This document shows positions 20,753 through 30,666 of a stretch of 64,000 nucleotides of DNA, one piece after another. The notes under the pieces were generated by a model, which did no database searches, was not told the origin of the DNA, and worked only from the letters and a program-made list of their open reading frames with translations. The translations under genes were made by a program, and so were the position numbers. The stretch comes from Trichomonas vaginalis G3. Its lineage: Eukaryota; Parabasalia; Trichomonadida; Trichomonadidae. The stretch covers positions 6,890,252 to 6,954,251 of the forward strand of contig NC_067207.1 of NCBI RefSeq assembly GCF_026262505.1, written 5' to 3'. Each line of letters opens with the position of its first letter. The first letter of the stretch is position 1.

Positions 20753-21709
20753 TTACTTTAAAACTAAACAAAACAATATCATTATGTAGTCAATTGAAGA
20801 ACAAAATAACTTGTTTTCACATTTTGTGCATATTTTTGAATGTCTCAAATAGGATGGTGATAATAATTTAAACTCCCATCCATTGGGAGTTCTATGAGAA
20901 ATATTCGAACTTTCAAATGCACCATTTGCAGATGAGGATGTCATATAATCGACAATACTATTACTGATGATAATTTTTCCGTTCGAAGTATAAAACATAT
21001 AGCTACTTCCTGGGTTTCCCAGAATTACAGAATTATCTATATAAAGATTGGTGTAATAGCTTTCAATAATTCCACCATTTCCTTTATGCGTATTATTCAA
21101 CATCACAAAATGATCAGCAGAATATTTATTTCCTTGTGGTGATTGTTGAACAACAAAACATGAAGTATCTAATACAGCTGCGTTACTAATGAAGTTACAA
21201 AATGAAATATTAGGGGCATCTTCCGAGTCTTTCATATAAAGACAGGAATTACACCCCGACTCACAATTCGAGCAATTATAATATTTTATAGTTTTGCTCC
21301 CTTTTTCTATGCAAATACCTCCCATATTTGTGGATTTAAATTTGGAATTATATAGACAACCTTCATTCAATGTATAATTTTCTGAAGAACTCAAATATGC
21401 ATATGTATGATGAGCTGTTGTAAATCGATTACTGGCTTGGACATAATTAATCGAGCCTTCGTCATAAAATTTATCTTCACTTATAGAACTACTTCCAATA
21501 AAGGTGATTGCTCCACCATTCACATTAGAACGACAATATATAAACGTGCAAAGTGAATGCAAGAGCTTTATGCCATCTTTCTTGAAATTTAAATTTTCAA
21601 CTTTGTTAAATTCATCATTATAAACGTAAAACTTATCAAGCCCCACACTATAATACGAGTTCCATAAATCAAACTCAGTATAATCCTTGAATGATTGCTT
21701 TCTTAGCAA
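20753..21709 (-). CDS. Beta-helix family protein, copy F, full length but without ATG
   Basis: The frame gives about 318 residues, covering the whole family from TEFDLWNSYYSVGLDKFYVY to LLSPSYLRHSK plus a hydrophobic tail, with no internal stop. The catch is the start: the frame opens at TTG and has no ATG upstream of the conserved block; the next methionine lies deep inside the helix. Either the 5' end was lost when the adjacent TA-flanked element (21741) arrived 30 bases away, or the copy is dead but recent. Like the other copies it lacks a signal peptide. Confidence 0.6.
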   Translation of the reverse strand: MLRKQSFKDYTEFDLWNSYYSVGLDKFYVYNDEFNKVENLNFKKDGIKLLHSLCTFIYCRSNVNGGAITFIGSSSISEDKFYDEGSINYVQASNRFTTAHHTYAYLSSSENYTLNEGCLYNSKFKSTNMGGICIEKGSKTIKYYNCSNCESGCNSCLYMKDSEDAPNISFCNFISNAAVLDTSCFVVQQSPQGNKYSADHFVMLNNTHKGNGGIIESYYTNLYIDNSVILGNPGSSYMFYTSNGKIIISNSIVDYMTSSSANGAFESSNISHRTPNGWEFKLLSPSYLRHSKICTKCENKLFCSSIDYIMILFCLVLK

Positions 21710-21740
21710 TCAAGAAAATGCTTACTGTCAGATAATATTA

Positions 21741-22520
21741 AGGGTGCCGGAAAGTGAGGTGACGCGATTACGAGTATTGCTCATAACTTCATTTGTAGTA
21801 AAGATATTAATGATATTGAAACATATATTAGTAGTGTATATACTAAGGTTTTTACTTCTATGATATTGAGGTCTTGGATACTTCCAGTATGAAGAAAACT
21901 GTTTCGCAATTTTCGAACTTGCGGACCTATCTAGTCCCTGGTTATTCCATGGCAGGGGCTGGTACTGCAGGAATAATATCTAGGTACAAGATACTAGATA
22001 TTTTATAGAAAACATTTGGCACTTGTTAAAAAGTGTCGAGATGCAATTAGTGGGTAACTTCAAAACTAAGACCGATTGCACTACCATCTCACTGGATTCT
22101 GCTAATTACCATTAGGGAACAAACACAATGGTAGTGGTTTCCAGTCGAAATGGTCTCATTCAAAGTTTAATTAGATTTGTATCTAGTCCTCCAATATTGT
22201 GTTTAAGCCAGTGAGATACATTAAACACAAAATTTCAATAGTTATACTAAAAGTTTTACAGAACAAATTTTATTTTCAATTCTCATATGTTGAGATAAAT
22301 GCACTTTTTTCCTTCCAGATTTTAAAAATTTTGAATGATTTTTGTATTTTTTCGATAACCTTATAATCATAAACATCGTTTTCACTTAGTTTGAATATGA
22401 TACTATGATACATCATCACTTAAGGTTTATACTCATATAAACAAAACAAAATAAAAATGATTTTATGGGTTTGAAAAGTGTTGTTTTTATAATAGCTTTC
22501 ACTTCACTTTCCGGCACCCT
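21741..22520. mobile_element. TA-flanked inverted-repeat element (780 bp)
   Basis: The termini are inverted repeats of about 25 bp: AGGGTGCCGGAAAGTGA at the left and its complement at the right (CACTTTCCGGCACCCT), with one mismatch just inside. TA flanks both ends (21739-21740 and 22521-22522), as in Tc1/mariner-type insertions; in fact TTAA is present on both sides. No transposase frame is left. The interior is richer in GC than the flanks and contains nested inverted repeats, ATCTCACTGG (22086) with CCAGTGAGAT (22208) enclosing ACCATT (22108) with AATGGT (22127). Confidence 0.75.
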
Positions 22521-22813
22521 TAACAATATTTTCTGTAAAAAGTGACCATTCTTCGCCGATATACATGCCTGCCACCTACTTTATCAATTTCTAATTTGCT
22601 CCTGTTTATAAAATTGGAATTAACTTGGTTATAATAATATTTGCTTCTATAAAGAACATAATTTGAATCAAAAACAATCGTTGTTTCAATTGTATACATT
22701 GTTTCTGATTCACCTAAATTTTATACAATTGAATGACATTAAAATTCTATGTTCCTAAAAAAGAACTTTTTTTAATCATATACAATAATAGGTAATATTT
22801 TTATTATTTATAT

Positions 22814-25800
22814 TTAACATACATTATAATTATCAACAATCCATCTAATGATTGTTGGCAAGCACTCTATTCTGAGCGTGATTTCATCGAATATCTGAGT
22901 TGTCTGTTCTCTTGAAGAGTGACAAGACAAGAAATACAACTCAGCATTGATTTGAGAAATAGAAATAACTAAATCAAATTTCTTTTTCTGAATCAAATTT
23001 CTGAAATCAACTCTTCTTCCATTTCCAATCCAGAATATTCCACATTTCCTTCTTATTCCGTTCATATTCACTGAATCAAACTCTGTTTTGTCTTCCAGTT
23101 TCGATACATAACAAGGAACTAAAGAAAAATTAATTCTGTGTGTGAAATAAGTCCACTCTATTTCGTACTTCTTCAATTTGCCAAGCGACGTCGCGAAAGA
23201 AAAGAAATGTTTGGAAACAACACTCCAATCGTTCTTTTCTATATCAGAAAACTTCTTTTGGTCCTTACAAACATAGTATAAATTGCAATGAGGAGTTCTT
23301 TCTCCAAATTTAACTTCATTTTCTATATGCGACAAATCAAAATTAAATAAATCAGTTTTGACAAAATTCAATGGATTACGAACAGAATTTGTCATTCCTG
23401 TCAACTTTATTTTGCCATCTTGACACAAAACTGTCAAATGTAATTTGTCAAATTCAAAATTATTTTCTATTTTCGGCAAACTGTTTTTATACGACGAAAT
23501 CAAGTGGATCGCGTAATCTCGCATCATTTTCAGTTCTTCGTTGTTTTCATATGTGTGTGTCAAAATATTTAGACACTTTTCTGTCACTTTTTGATCATCA
23601 GAAAATTGGTACAAAATTTCTCCAGCGAACAAACAAATTTCCAGAATAATTTTCGTTGTCAAGAACTGGGAATTCCTTGGAGAAATGAATTCGTCGAACG
23701 CGTTGATTATACAGTCTTTTATCATCTGGTTTTGGTTCAAAAATTGTGGATTTTGCCCTAAAATTGTCCACTTTTTCACTAAAACATGGTTTGAAATACC
23801 AAAAACGTTTTTCATCGTTAAAAAGTAAACGATTTTCTGTTCATTTTTGGAGAATGACAAAATAGATGTCAAAAGTAAAACTGCCATCTGAATTATTGGC
23901 AAATTTTGATTTGTTTTTGCCAATGTCAGAATTTCGTCAAAAAACATGTCAACATTTTTAATTACGAGCATTCTGTTGACTTCTGACATCTCGTCGCAGC
24001 AAAACAGAACTTCAGAAACTAAATTAATGGCACACTTCAAAGGATCTAATAAAATGTCACTTTTTAGATCTTTTTTGTCAATATTTGTCAAAGCAATTGA
24101 AATTTTGACAATAATTTCATAGGATAGGTAATTCAGACACTTTATAATGACCATTGATGCTTTAATTGCGTAGATCTGCCTGTTATCCCTCTGATCAAGC
24201 CATTTATTAACAGTTAAGTAATAAATAATTTTGTCATTTTCAGAAATTACGTCATTTGCAATGAAATCGGTCATGAAGTTGATGTATGACTCCAATGTTT
24301 GTGTGGCCAAGTGGGAAATGTCGTAATTTTGGAATTTTGAGATGATTTCGGGAACTAATGACTGAATGAAGTAGTTTTTACGATATGGCTTGCCGTACTT
24401 CTTGCAGAATGTTACGTATTGTTCAATAAATGCAACTTCGCAGACATCTTCGAAAAAATTATCGGCGACTTTGAAGATATTCGAAATTAAAGCTTGTAAC
24501 TGGTTCGTGCTCATGTTTTGAAGGTTGAAAGGTATCAAAATGAACCCAGTGGTCGAGAAAACACTGTCGGAATTCGGTGGAAGCTTCTCTACAATTTGGG
24601 ATAAAACATATTTAAGAGTATTTTCGTAATCGTTAGCAATTTCCTTGTTTATGTTCTTCACTGCTTCCAATGCGATGGCTTTGCCAAAGAAATCAAGGAT
24701 TTCGACGTAATTTTTGCATTTTGGAACTGAAATTAGAGGAAGAAAGTGCTCAGGAGCGAAATTACGAATATTGAGTAGCATGGAAAGGAAGAAAACAAGA
24801 CCGAATGATTGATCTGGCGTTTTGGAATTAAATATTTGCATTTGGAACGAAGCAGCATCGCTGATTTGAAGTCTGGTAATTGATTGGAAGTATACTATTA
24901 TCGCGGTATAGAATAAAGGCATAATAATGGATAATTGAGATTTTATTTGATTATCTGCTAAATTTTGTTTTCTAATGAGCTGTTTGAACTCCAGACGATA
25001 TCCTTCGTAACAGTTGATCATAAATTCCTTAAGGGCCATCGATGCTTTCTCTTTTTTGATCGTATTAATAATATATTCGATTATTTTATTATCTGCTGGC
25101 TTTAAATCTGTAAATATAGCGGCTTTGCATTTGAATGGATAATCTGCATATATTTTATCGAATACTCTGTTTGTAACTAGCGTATCTTTGAGATAAACTT
25201 CAACTTTGAAAACTTGTTCAAAGAAAAATTGCAATCTCTCTAAGTAATGTTTCTTATCGTTGGTTTGTTCTTTCGCTACGTTGATTGTATATTGAATTAA
25301 AAGCATATTTGCGTGAAATGTGGAAATAATGAGCGGATCGTCTTGATATTTAATCGGAATTCGTTCTTCAAGACTAACACCGATAAGTACGCGTGATTTG
25401 TAGATCGTTAGATTCTTGAAAAATGCTTCGGCCAATGTTATTTTCAAATCATTAATTGCTTTTGGATTTCCTGAAATGTTACTCTTAAATACATGAGGAA
25501 TGAAACATTTGCTAAGCATCGACCACCAAAATTGAAAGTGTTCCGGTAATTCTGGATTTAATTCTTTAATAATTACATTTGCGTATTCAATCATATCATC
25601 ACCAGTTGGTGCTCGAAGCTCGCCAATGCCTAAGACTCTTTCTGCGTATTTAACTGGATCGCGAGAGAAAATAAAAACAAAAATATTGTCAATCCAATAC
25701 ATTCCAATCATAAACTCATACATTAAAGAGATGACATTATACGATGCGCACACTCCTTGATAGCGAATTTGCGGATCATTGCCAGGCATAACAACCATTT

Positions 25801-26080
25801 GTAAAATGTCAACGTATGTCGAAGCAATTGTAGGATCAATGGATTGAAGACGACATAACAGATGCAAGAATTTGGATACATATATTTTTGGTGATGGGTA
25901 TGTCCATTTCACCGGTTTTCCAACGAATTCTTGAACCCATTCTTTAAATTCTGTTGCGTACTCTTTCACAAATTGTGTATCCTTAACCAATATCGTCCCT
26001 TCCTCATCATATCTCTTATGAAGGGCTTTAAGTTTCTTCGACATTGGAAACGCACAATTTTTTTTTCTCAAAACTATCAT
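22814..26080 (-). CDS. HEAT-type solenoid protein with degenerate C-terminal RapGAP domain (tuberin/RalGAP-like)
   Basis: This 1088-residue protein is mostly helical, consistent with HEAT-like repeats (about residues 30-860), followed by a C-terminal region (about 905-1080) that matches the RapGAP fold of tuberin and RalGAP. The order is ERTPHCNLYYVCKDQ (compare a THKIGVLYVGPGQ-type strand), IEWTYFTHRINFSLVPCYVSKL (shown for the helix before the thumb), IRRKCGIFWIGN and FDLVISISQINAELYFLSC (compare [22 protein letters not shown]). Active RapGAPs insert an asparagine thumb in a RHxGND motif; here the corresponding place (about residue 1015) is CGIFW, so GAP activity is doubtful. The start is an ATG at 26078-26080; an ATG 13 codons later (MSKKLKAL) is an alternative. 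Family assignment is by eye. Confidence 0.55.
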   Translation of the reverse strand: MIVLRKKNCAFPMSKKLKALHKRYDEEGTILVKDTQFVKEYATEFKEWVQEFVGKPVKWTYPSPKIYVSKFLHLLCRLQSIDPTIASTYVDILQMVVMPGNDPQIRYQGVCASYNVISLMYEFMIGMYWIDNIFVFIFSRDPVKYAERVLGIGELRAPTGDDMIEYANVIIKELNPELPEHFQFWWSMLSKCFIPHVFKSNISGNPKAINDLKITLAEAFFKNLTIYKSRVLIGVSLEERIPIKYQDDPLIISTFHANMLLIQYTINVAKEQTNDKKHYLERLQFFFEQVFKVEVYLKDTLVTNRVFDKIYADYPFKCKAAIFTDLKPADNKIIEYIINTIKKEKASMALKEFMINCYEGYRLEFKQLIRKQNLADNQIKSQLSIIMPLFYTAIIVYFQSITRLQISDAASFQMQIFNSKTPDQSFGLVFFLSMLLNIRNFAPEHFLPLISVPKCKNYVEILDFFGKAIALEAVKNINKEIANDYENTLKYVLSQIVEKLPPNSDSVFSTTGFILIPFNLQNMSTNQLQALISNIFKVADNFFEDVCEVAFIEQYVTFCKKYGKPYRKNYFIQSLVPEIISKFQNYDISHLATQTLESYINFMTDFIANDVISENDKIIYYLTVNKWLDQRDNRQIYAIKASMVIIKCLNYLSYEIIVKISIALTNIDKKDLKSDILLDPLKCAINLVSEVLFCCDEMSEVNRMLVIKNVDMFFDEILTLAKTNQNLPIIQMAVLLLTSILSFSKNEQKIVYFLTMKNVFGISNHVLVKKWTILGQNPQFLNQNQMIKDCIINAFDEFISPRNSQFLTTKIILEICLFAGEILYQFSDDQKVTEKCLNILTHTYENNEELKMMRDYAIHLISSYKNSLPKIENNFEFDKLHLTVLCQDGKIKLTGMTNSVRNPLNFVKTDLFNFDLSHIENEVKFGERTPHCNLYYVCKDQKKFSDIEKNDWSVVSKHFFSFATSLGKLKKYEIEWTYFTHRINFSLVPCYVSKLEDKTEFDSVNMNGIRRKCGIFWIGNGRRVDFRNLIQKKKFDLVISISQINAELYFLSCHSSREQTTQIFDEITLRIECLPTIIRWIVDNYNVC

Positions 26081-26355
26081 AAAAGTCTCTCAAATAAAAA
26101 CCTTATCTGAAATTGATCATTGTAATAAAGTGAGTTTCAATGCCATTAGATGTTTCAGAACTTGATTTGACTAACACTTTTTGGCTGTCAAGTAAAACAA
26201 TAAAATGTCAAAAAAACATTTTGGTTTTATTTCGACATTTTTAGATCGAAAGAAAGGATTTCATTAAATCGAAAATATATGAATGATCATAGTGTAGATA
26301 GAGTTTTATAATGATGCAACTCAGATTGAAAAAAATTATAATTTTGGATTTCAAT

Positions 26356-27277
26356 AAAGGTGACCAAACTATTTTTTGAAAGTCCGCCATAACTTTAATG
26401 GTACTATTTCAGCGTGTACAATGAATACAAAAATTCTAAGAGTGCCACATAAAATAGTACTTTAGACTTGAGTTAATGCTACCAAGCAAATGTTAAAAAG
26501 ATGACTTTAGTGTTTTGATAATCAAAGATTAAAATCATTATTGTCTAAATCAATAATCATAACGACATAAGTTAATGTTTTTTCATCAGTGCTTTAAATC
26601 CACTTTTAAAAGTATACCTCAAAAATCAAAATATCAAAAAAAATTGGCCGATAGGTTTGGCTTTAATTTTTGTCTGCTTTTATGATTTGATATGGATGTT
26701 ATAATTTTAAAAGTTGAGCCAAATTCACCAATAGATTTTTGAGATTTGCAAATACTCAATAATTTTCAGCGTGTTATCTTTTATTAAAAGAACTATTTGG
26801 TTTCAGTATCATATAAATTGATATTTACTTTCTATTTGAACCTTCATTTAGCTAATGATTTAATAATACAGATTTCATCTAGTCCTTATAAGAGAATTTT
26901 GAATTTGTTATAATAAAAAAACAAACAGATATAGCTTACACTTCTATAATAAAGATACCTTTTATAGAAATCAGTATGAAATGTGTTTTGGCTTATAGGA
27001 AGCATATCAGACATAATCGCCATAATCAAAAAATCTATATACCCAATAAGTAATAAATTTGTCGATATAGATTTTCCATAAAATTAGTTTTTAGTCTGAT
27101 CTTAAAATAAATTTAATTTTTTATAAAAAAAATCACATTTAAAAGTACCTTTTTAGTAGCTCGAAATCCTGTTGGTGGATTTGGGGCGTACTTCAAAATT
27201 AGCTTTTCTTCTACATATGCAAGCTATATTTTAAATATGGGGCAAATCGGATCGGCGAAAGGAGTTTAGTTACCTTT
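26356..27277. mobile_element. 922-bp inverted-repeat element with perfect 8-bp target duplication
   Basis: The element starts AAAGGTGACCAAACT and ends with the complement of AAAGGTAACTAAACT (13 of 15 positions match). ATTTCAAT lies immediately outside both ends (26348-26355 and 27278-27285), a perfect direct repeat and so a convincing 8-bp target duplication. Such a length is usual for hAT elements and close to the 9 bp of Mutator; the superfamily is not settled. No open frame of note is inside. A short relative lacking the middle lies at 32341-32480. Confidence 0.75.
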
Positions 27278-27556
27278 ATTTCAATAAATTCAATAAATGT
27301 TTCTCACACTGAATTTAAACCCCTCATGAATTTTTGTTATACAAACAACTTTTGTATCAATTATATTATCTTTGCCTTTCAATAATTGAAAGAACTCTGG
27401 AGTCTTGCGATCTTTAAATGAAAAGCATTTCTTTTTCCCCAAAAGCACTATGTTTGCCTTTCTTTCAGGCCAAAAACCATCTATTCATATAATTTTGAAA
27501 ATTAAAGTCCCAAAATAACTTTGTTAAATGCGATCAAGAATATATCACATATTTTA

Positions 27557-27580
27557 CCCAATATCACTTCGAATTATATC
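27557..27580 (+). promoter_or_regulatory. Conserved block upstream of ankyrin gene, shared with 33757
   Basis: The 24 bases here, containing AATATCACTTCGAATTATAT, are identical to 33757-33780 upstream of the paralogous ankyrin gene. The block contains TCACTT, a perfect match to the initiator consensus TCAYTW. If it is the initiator, the 5' leader would be about 110 bases here and 170 bases in the paralogue, longer than usual for trichomonads. Confidence 0.45.
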
Positions 27581-27672
27581 ATGGATTTTTTCGGGGAAAA
27601 AAATTGAATTGTGGAAAAAAAATTGAATTTTGAATAAAATTTTTGTTAAGTTACGATAAATTAAATTTTTTA

Positions 27673-30018
27673 ATGAGAAAAGGGGTTCAACTTAATTTTG
27701 AATACATTGGGTCTCACATCAAAGATTACACTGATGACAATAAGTTATTTACTATATTCGAAGTCGAAGACATCAATCAGATCATGAGATTCGCAAATTT
27801 ATCAACAAATGACTTTGTTAATCTGCTAAAACAAGCTCATTCTACAGTCAATGCAAAAAAACTATATTTTTCCACTCGAAATGCAAATATTACCGCACAA
27901 AACCTTGGAGAAGTCATTGAACTTCTTAAATCAGTCGGAGAATTCATGAAAATGAGAATACTTGATGGAGCTATTGACATTTTGATACAGTTGGAAAAAG
28001 GATTGCCTACTTTGGCTAAGCAAATCCCAAATTCTAATCTGGAATCAATTAAAGAAAACAGTGAAGGAGAAATTCTATCAAAAATTCGAGAACTTAGGAA
28101 ACTTGATGATATTAAACACGTCTACAATTTCTTCGATGAACTTTCATCTCAAGGAAATCAAAGAATGATTTCAAAAGCTTGCAAAGAAGATCTTTGGAAA
28201 ATCGTACCTTTTAAAAATACAGTGCTTGGTAATGAAAGAAATATACTTCATATAGCGTGCGAAAAAGGAAATCTCAACCTTGTTAAATCACTCATAGATA
28301 GTGGCTGTAATAAAGATATTAATGATAATCATAAATGTTCTCCACTAATCTATGCATCAATAGGAGGCCATCTTGAAGTTGTTAAATATCTTGTCTCTGT
28401 TGGAGCAGATAAAGAAACAAAAAATAAGGATGGAAAAACACCACTTATTGTTGCATCAAGATATGGTCATCTTGAAGTTGTTAAGTATCTTATTTCTATT
28501 GGAGCTGATAAAGAAGAAGAGGATTATGATGGAAAAACTCCACTCATTTGGGCATCAGAAGAAGGTCATCTTGAAGTTGTTAAATATCTTATCTCAGTTG
28601 GAGCTGATAAAGAAGCAAAGAATAATGATGGAAAAACTCCACTCATTATTGCATCAGCTAATGGTCATCTTGAAGTTGTTAAATATCTAATCTCTGCTGG
28701 TGCTAATAAAGAAGCAAAGAATAATTATGAATATACTCCACTCATTATTGCATCATTAAATGGTCATCTTGAAGTTGTTAAATATCTTATCTCAGTTGGA
28801 GCTGATAAAGAAGCAAAGAATAATGATGGATATACTCCGCTCATTATTGCATCATTAAATGGTCATCTTGAAGTTGTTCAATATCTTATCTCAGTTGGAG
28901 CTAATAAAGATGCAAATGATAATGATGGATATACTCCGCTCATTATTGCATCATTAAATGGTCATCTTGAAGTTGTTAAATATCTTATCTCAGTTGGAGC
29001 TAATAAAGAAGCAAAGGATGATGATGATGGAGTAACTCCACTCATTTGTGCATCAGCTAATGGTCATCTTGAAGTTGTTAAATATCTAATCTCTGCTGGT
29101 GCTAATAAAGAAGCAGAGATTATAAATGGAGTAACTCCACTCATTTGTGCATCATTAAATGGTCATCTTGAAGTTGTTAAATATCTAATCTCTGCTGGTG
29201 CTAATAAAGAAGCAGAGATTATAAATGGAGTAACTCCACTCATTTGGGCATCATTAAATGGTCATCTTGAAGTTGTTAAATATCTAATCTCTGCTGGTGC
29301 TAATAAAGAAGCAGAGATTATAAATGGAGTAACTCCACTCATTTGTGCATCAGCTAATGGTCATCTTGAAGTTGTTAAATATCTTATCTCAGTTGGAGCT
29401 GATAAAGAAGCAAAGAATAATGATGGATATACTCCGCTCATTATTGCATCATTAAATGGTCATCTTGAAGTTGTTCAATATCTTATCTCAGTTGGAGCTA
29501 ATAAAGATGCAAATGATAATGATGGATATACTCCGCTCATTATTGCATCATTAAATGGTCATCTTGAAGTTGTTAAATATCTTATCTCAGTTGGAGCTGA
29601 TAAAGAAGCAAAGAATAATGATGGATATACTCCGCTCATTATTGCATCATTAAATGGTTATCTTGAATTTGTTAAATATCTTATCTCAGTTGGAGCTAAT
29701 AAAGAAGCAAAGAATAATGATGGATATACTCCGCTCATTATTGCATCATTAAATGGTCATCTTGAAGTTGTTAAATATCTTATCTCAGTTGGAGCTAATA
29801 AAGAAGCAAAGGATGATGATGATGGAGTAACTCCACTCATTTGTGCATCAGCTAATGGTCATCTTGAAGTTGTTAAATATCTAATCTCTGCTGGTGCTAA
29901 TACAGAAGCAAAGGATGATGACGGAAAAACTTCACTCATTTATGCATCAGAAGAAGACCATCTTGAAGTTGTTCAATATCTTACACATATTGGAGCTAAT
30001 AAAGAAACAAATAATTAA
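27673..30018 (+). CDS. Ankyrin-repeat protein with 18 near-identical repeats
   Basis: This 781-residue protein has an N-terminal helical domain (residues about 1-180, starting around LNFEYIGSHIKDY) shared with the paralogue at 33937 and common in trichomonad ankyrin proteins. It is followed by 18 ankyrin repeats of 33 residues (about 190-780) with consensus DGYTPLIIASLNGHLEVVKY then LISVGANKEAKNN. Repeats are nearly identical at the DNA level and occur in blocks: repeats 7-9 resemble 13-17, and repeats 9-12 carry the EIINGVTPLI variant. This indicates recent tandem duplication. Repeats with the TPLH-type fold mediate protein binding; the partner is unknown. I use the ATG at 27673; the frame is open to a TTG 30 bases upstream. 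No signal peptide or membrane segment. Confidence 0.85.
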   Translation: MRKGVQLNFEYIGSHIKDYTDDNKLFTIFEVEDINQIMRFANLSTNDFVNLLKQAHSTVNAKKLYFSTRNANITAQNLGEVIELLKSVGEFMKMRILDGAIDILIQLEKGLPTLAKQIPNSNLESIKENSEGEILSKIRELRKLDDIKHVYNFFDELSSQGNQRMISKACKEDLWKIVPFKNTVLGNERNILHIACEKGNLNLVKSLIDSGCNKDINDNHKCSPLIYASIGGHLEVVKYLVSVGADKETKNKDGKTPLIVASRYGHLEVVKYLISIGADKEEEDYDGKTPLIWASEEGHLEVVKYLISVGADKEAKNNDGKTPLIIASANGHLEVVKYLISAGANKEAKNNYEYTPLIIASLNGHLEVVKYLISVGADKEAKNNDGYTPLIIASLNGHLEVVQYLISVGANKDANDNDGYTPLIIASLNGHLEVVKYLISVGANKEAKDDDDGVTPLICASANGHLEVVKYLISAGANKEAEIINGVTPLICASLNGHLEVVKYLISAGANKEAEIINGVTPLIWASLNGHLEVVKYLISAGANKEAEIINGVTPLICASANGHLEVVKYLISVGADKEAKNNDGYTPLIIASLNGHLEVVQYLISVGANKDANDNDGYTPLIIASLNGHLEVVKYLISVGADKEAKNNDGYTPLIIASLNGYLEFVKYLISVGANKEAKNNDGYTPLIIASLNGHLEVVKYLISVGANKEAKDDDDGVTPLICASANGHLEVVKYLISAGANTEAKDDDGKTSLIYASEEDHLEVVQYLTHIGANKETNN

Positions 30019-30232
30019 TATTGACCTACTCTCACTTGTGAAATCATCATAAGCATTAAACTATTCCTGACTTCCAAATAAATTTTTAAAAATCTTTTGC
30101 AAGCATTCAAATTTTCGGGCTTGGGTAAATCGGCATCATATTGGCGCCACAATTGTTTTCATTCAATTTTGAAAAGTTTACTGTGTCATGAAGATAGAAT
30201 TCAAATAGGGTCGAGTCACATGTAAAGTGTTA
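30019..30232. other. Short intergenic spacer
   Basis: AT-rich 3' flank of the ankyrin gene up to the miniature element. No feature can be supported. Confidence 0.4.
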
Positions 30233-30455
30233 AGGGTGCACTGTAGTCGGTTTGCCAAAGCCCTCAATTTCGATCAATTAGGGTTTAAGGCTAAACTTTT
30301 TTTCTTATATTTCCATATTGAGTAAATATTTTTTAAATATTTTGATTGATCATATATCACTATATGACCATATATCATATCCATAAAAATCATGGAAAAA
30401 TATCTCGAAACCAAGGAAAAAAAGTGGGAGTGTCAAACCGATTACAGTGCACCCT
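30233..30455. mobile_element. TA-flanked miniature inverted-repeat element (223 bp)
   Basis: The ends are inverted repeats of 22 bp with one mismatch, starting AGGGTGCACTGTA at the left and ending TACAGTGCACCCT at the right. TA flanks both sides (30231-30232 and 30456-30457), within TTAA. The first seven bases, AGGGTGC, are shared with the 780-bp element at 21741, so the two are probably mobilised by the same transposase. It has no coding capacity. It lies about 210 bases upstream of the armadillo-like gene. Confidence 0.75.
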
Positions 30456-30666
30456 TAAAATATTTTGTTAAAAACGCTCTCAAATTTCTTGTTTAAGGTT
30501 TTATTTTGCGCATCTGACAAAACGTCGGAAAAGTGTAAATTTAAATTTTAGTGTCCACCGGAAATCTACCATGGCCAACTATATGAATATTCACAACTTT
30601 TTTCCTAAACTCTTCGCAAAATATTCTATGAGTTAATTCAAATAGTTGTCCGAACAATTTGACACT

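Noticed and set aside
21738..22523. piggyBac-type insertion (TTAA target)
   Set aside because: TTAA flanks two of the elements, but the related element at 54526 is flanked only by TA and all start with AGGGT, so a TA target is the simpler reading.
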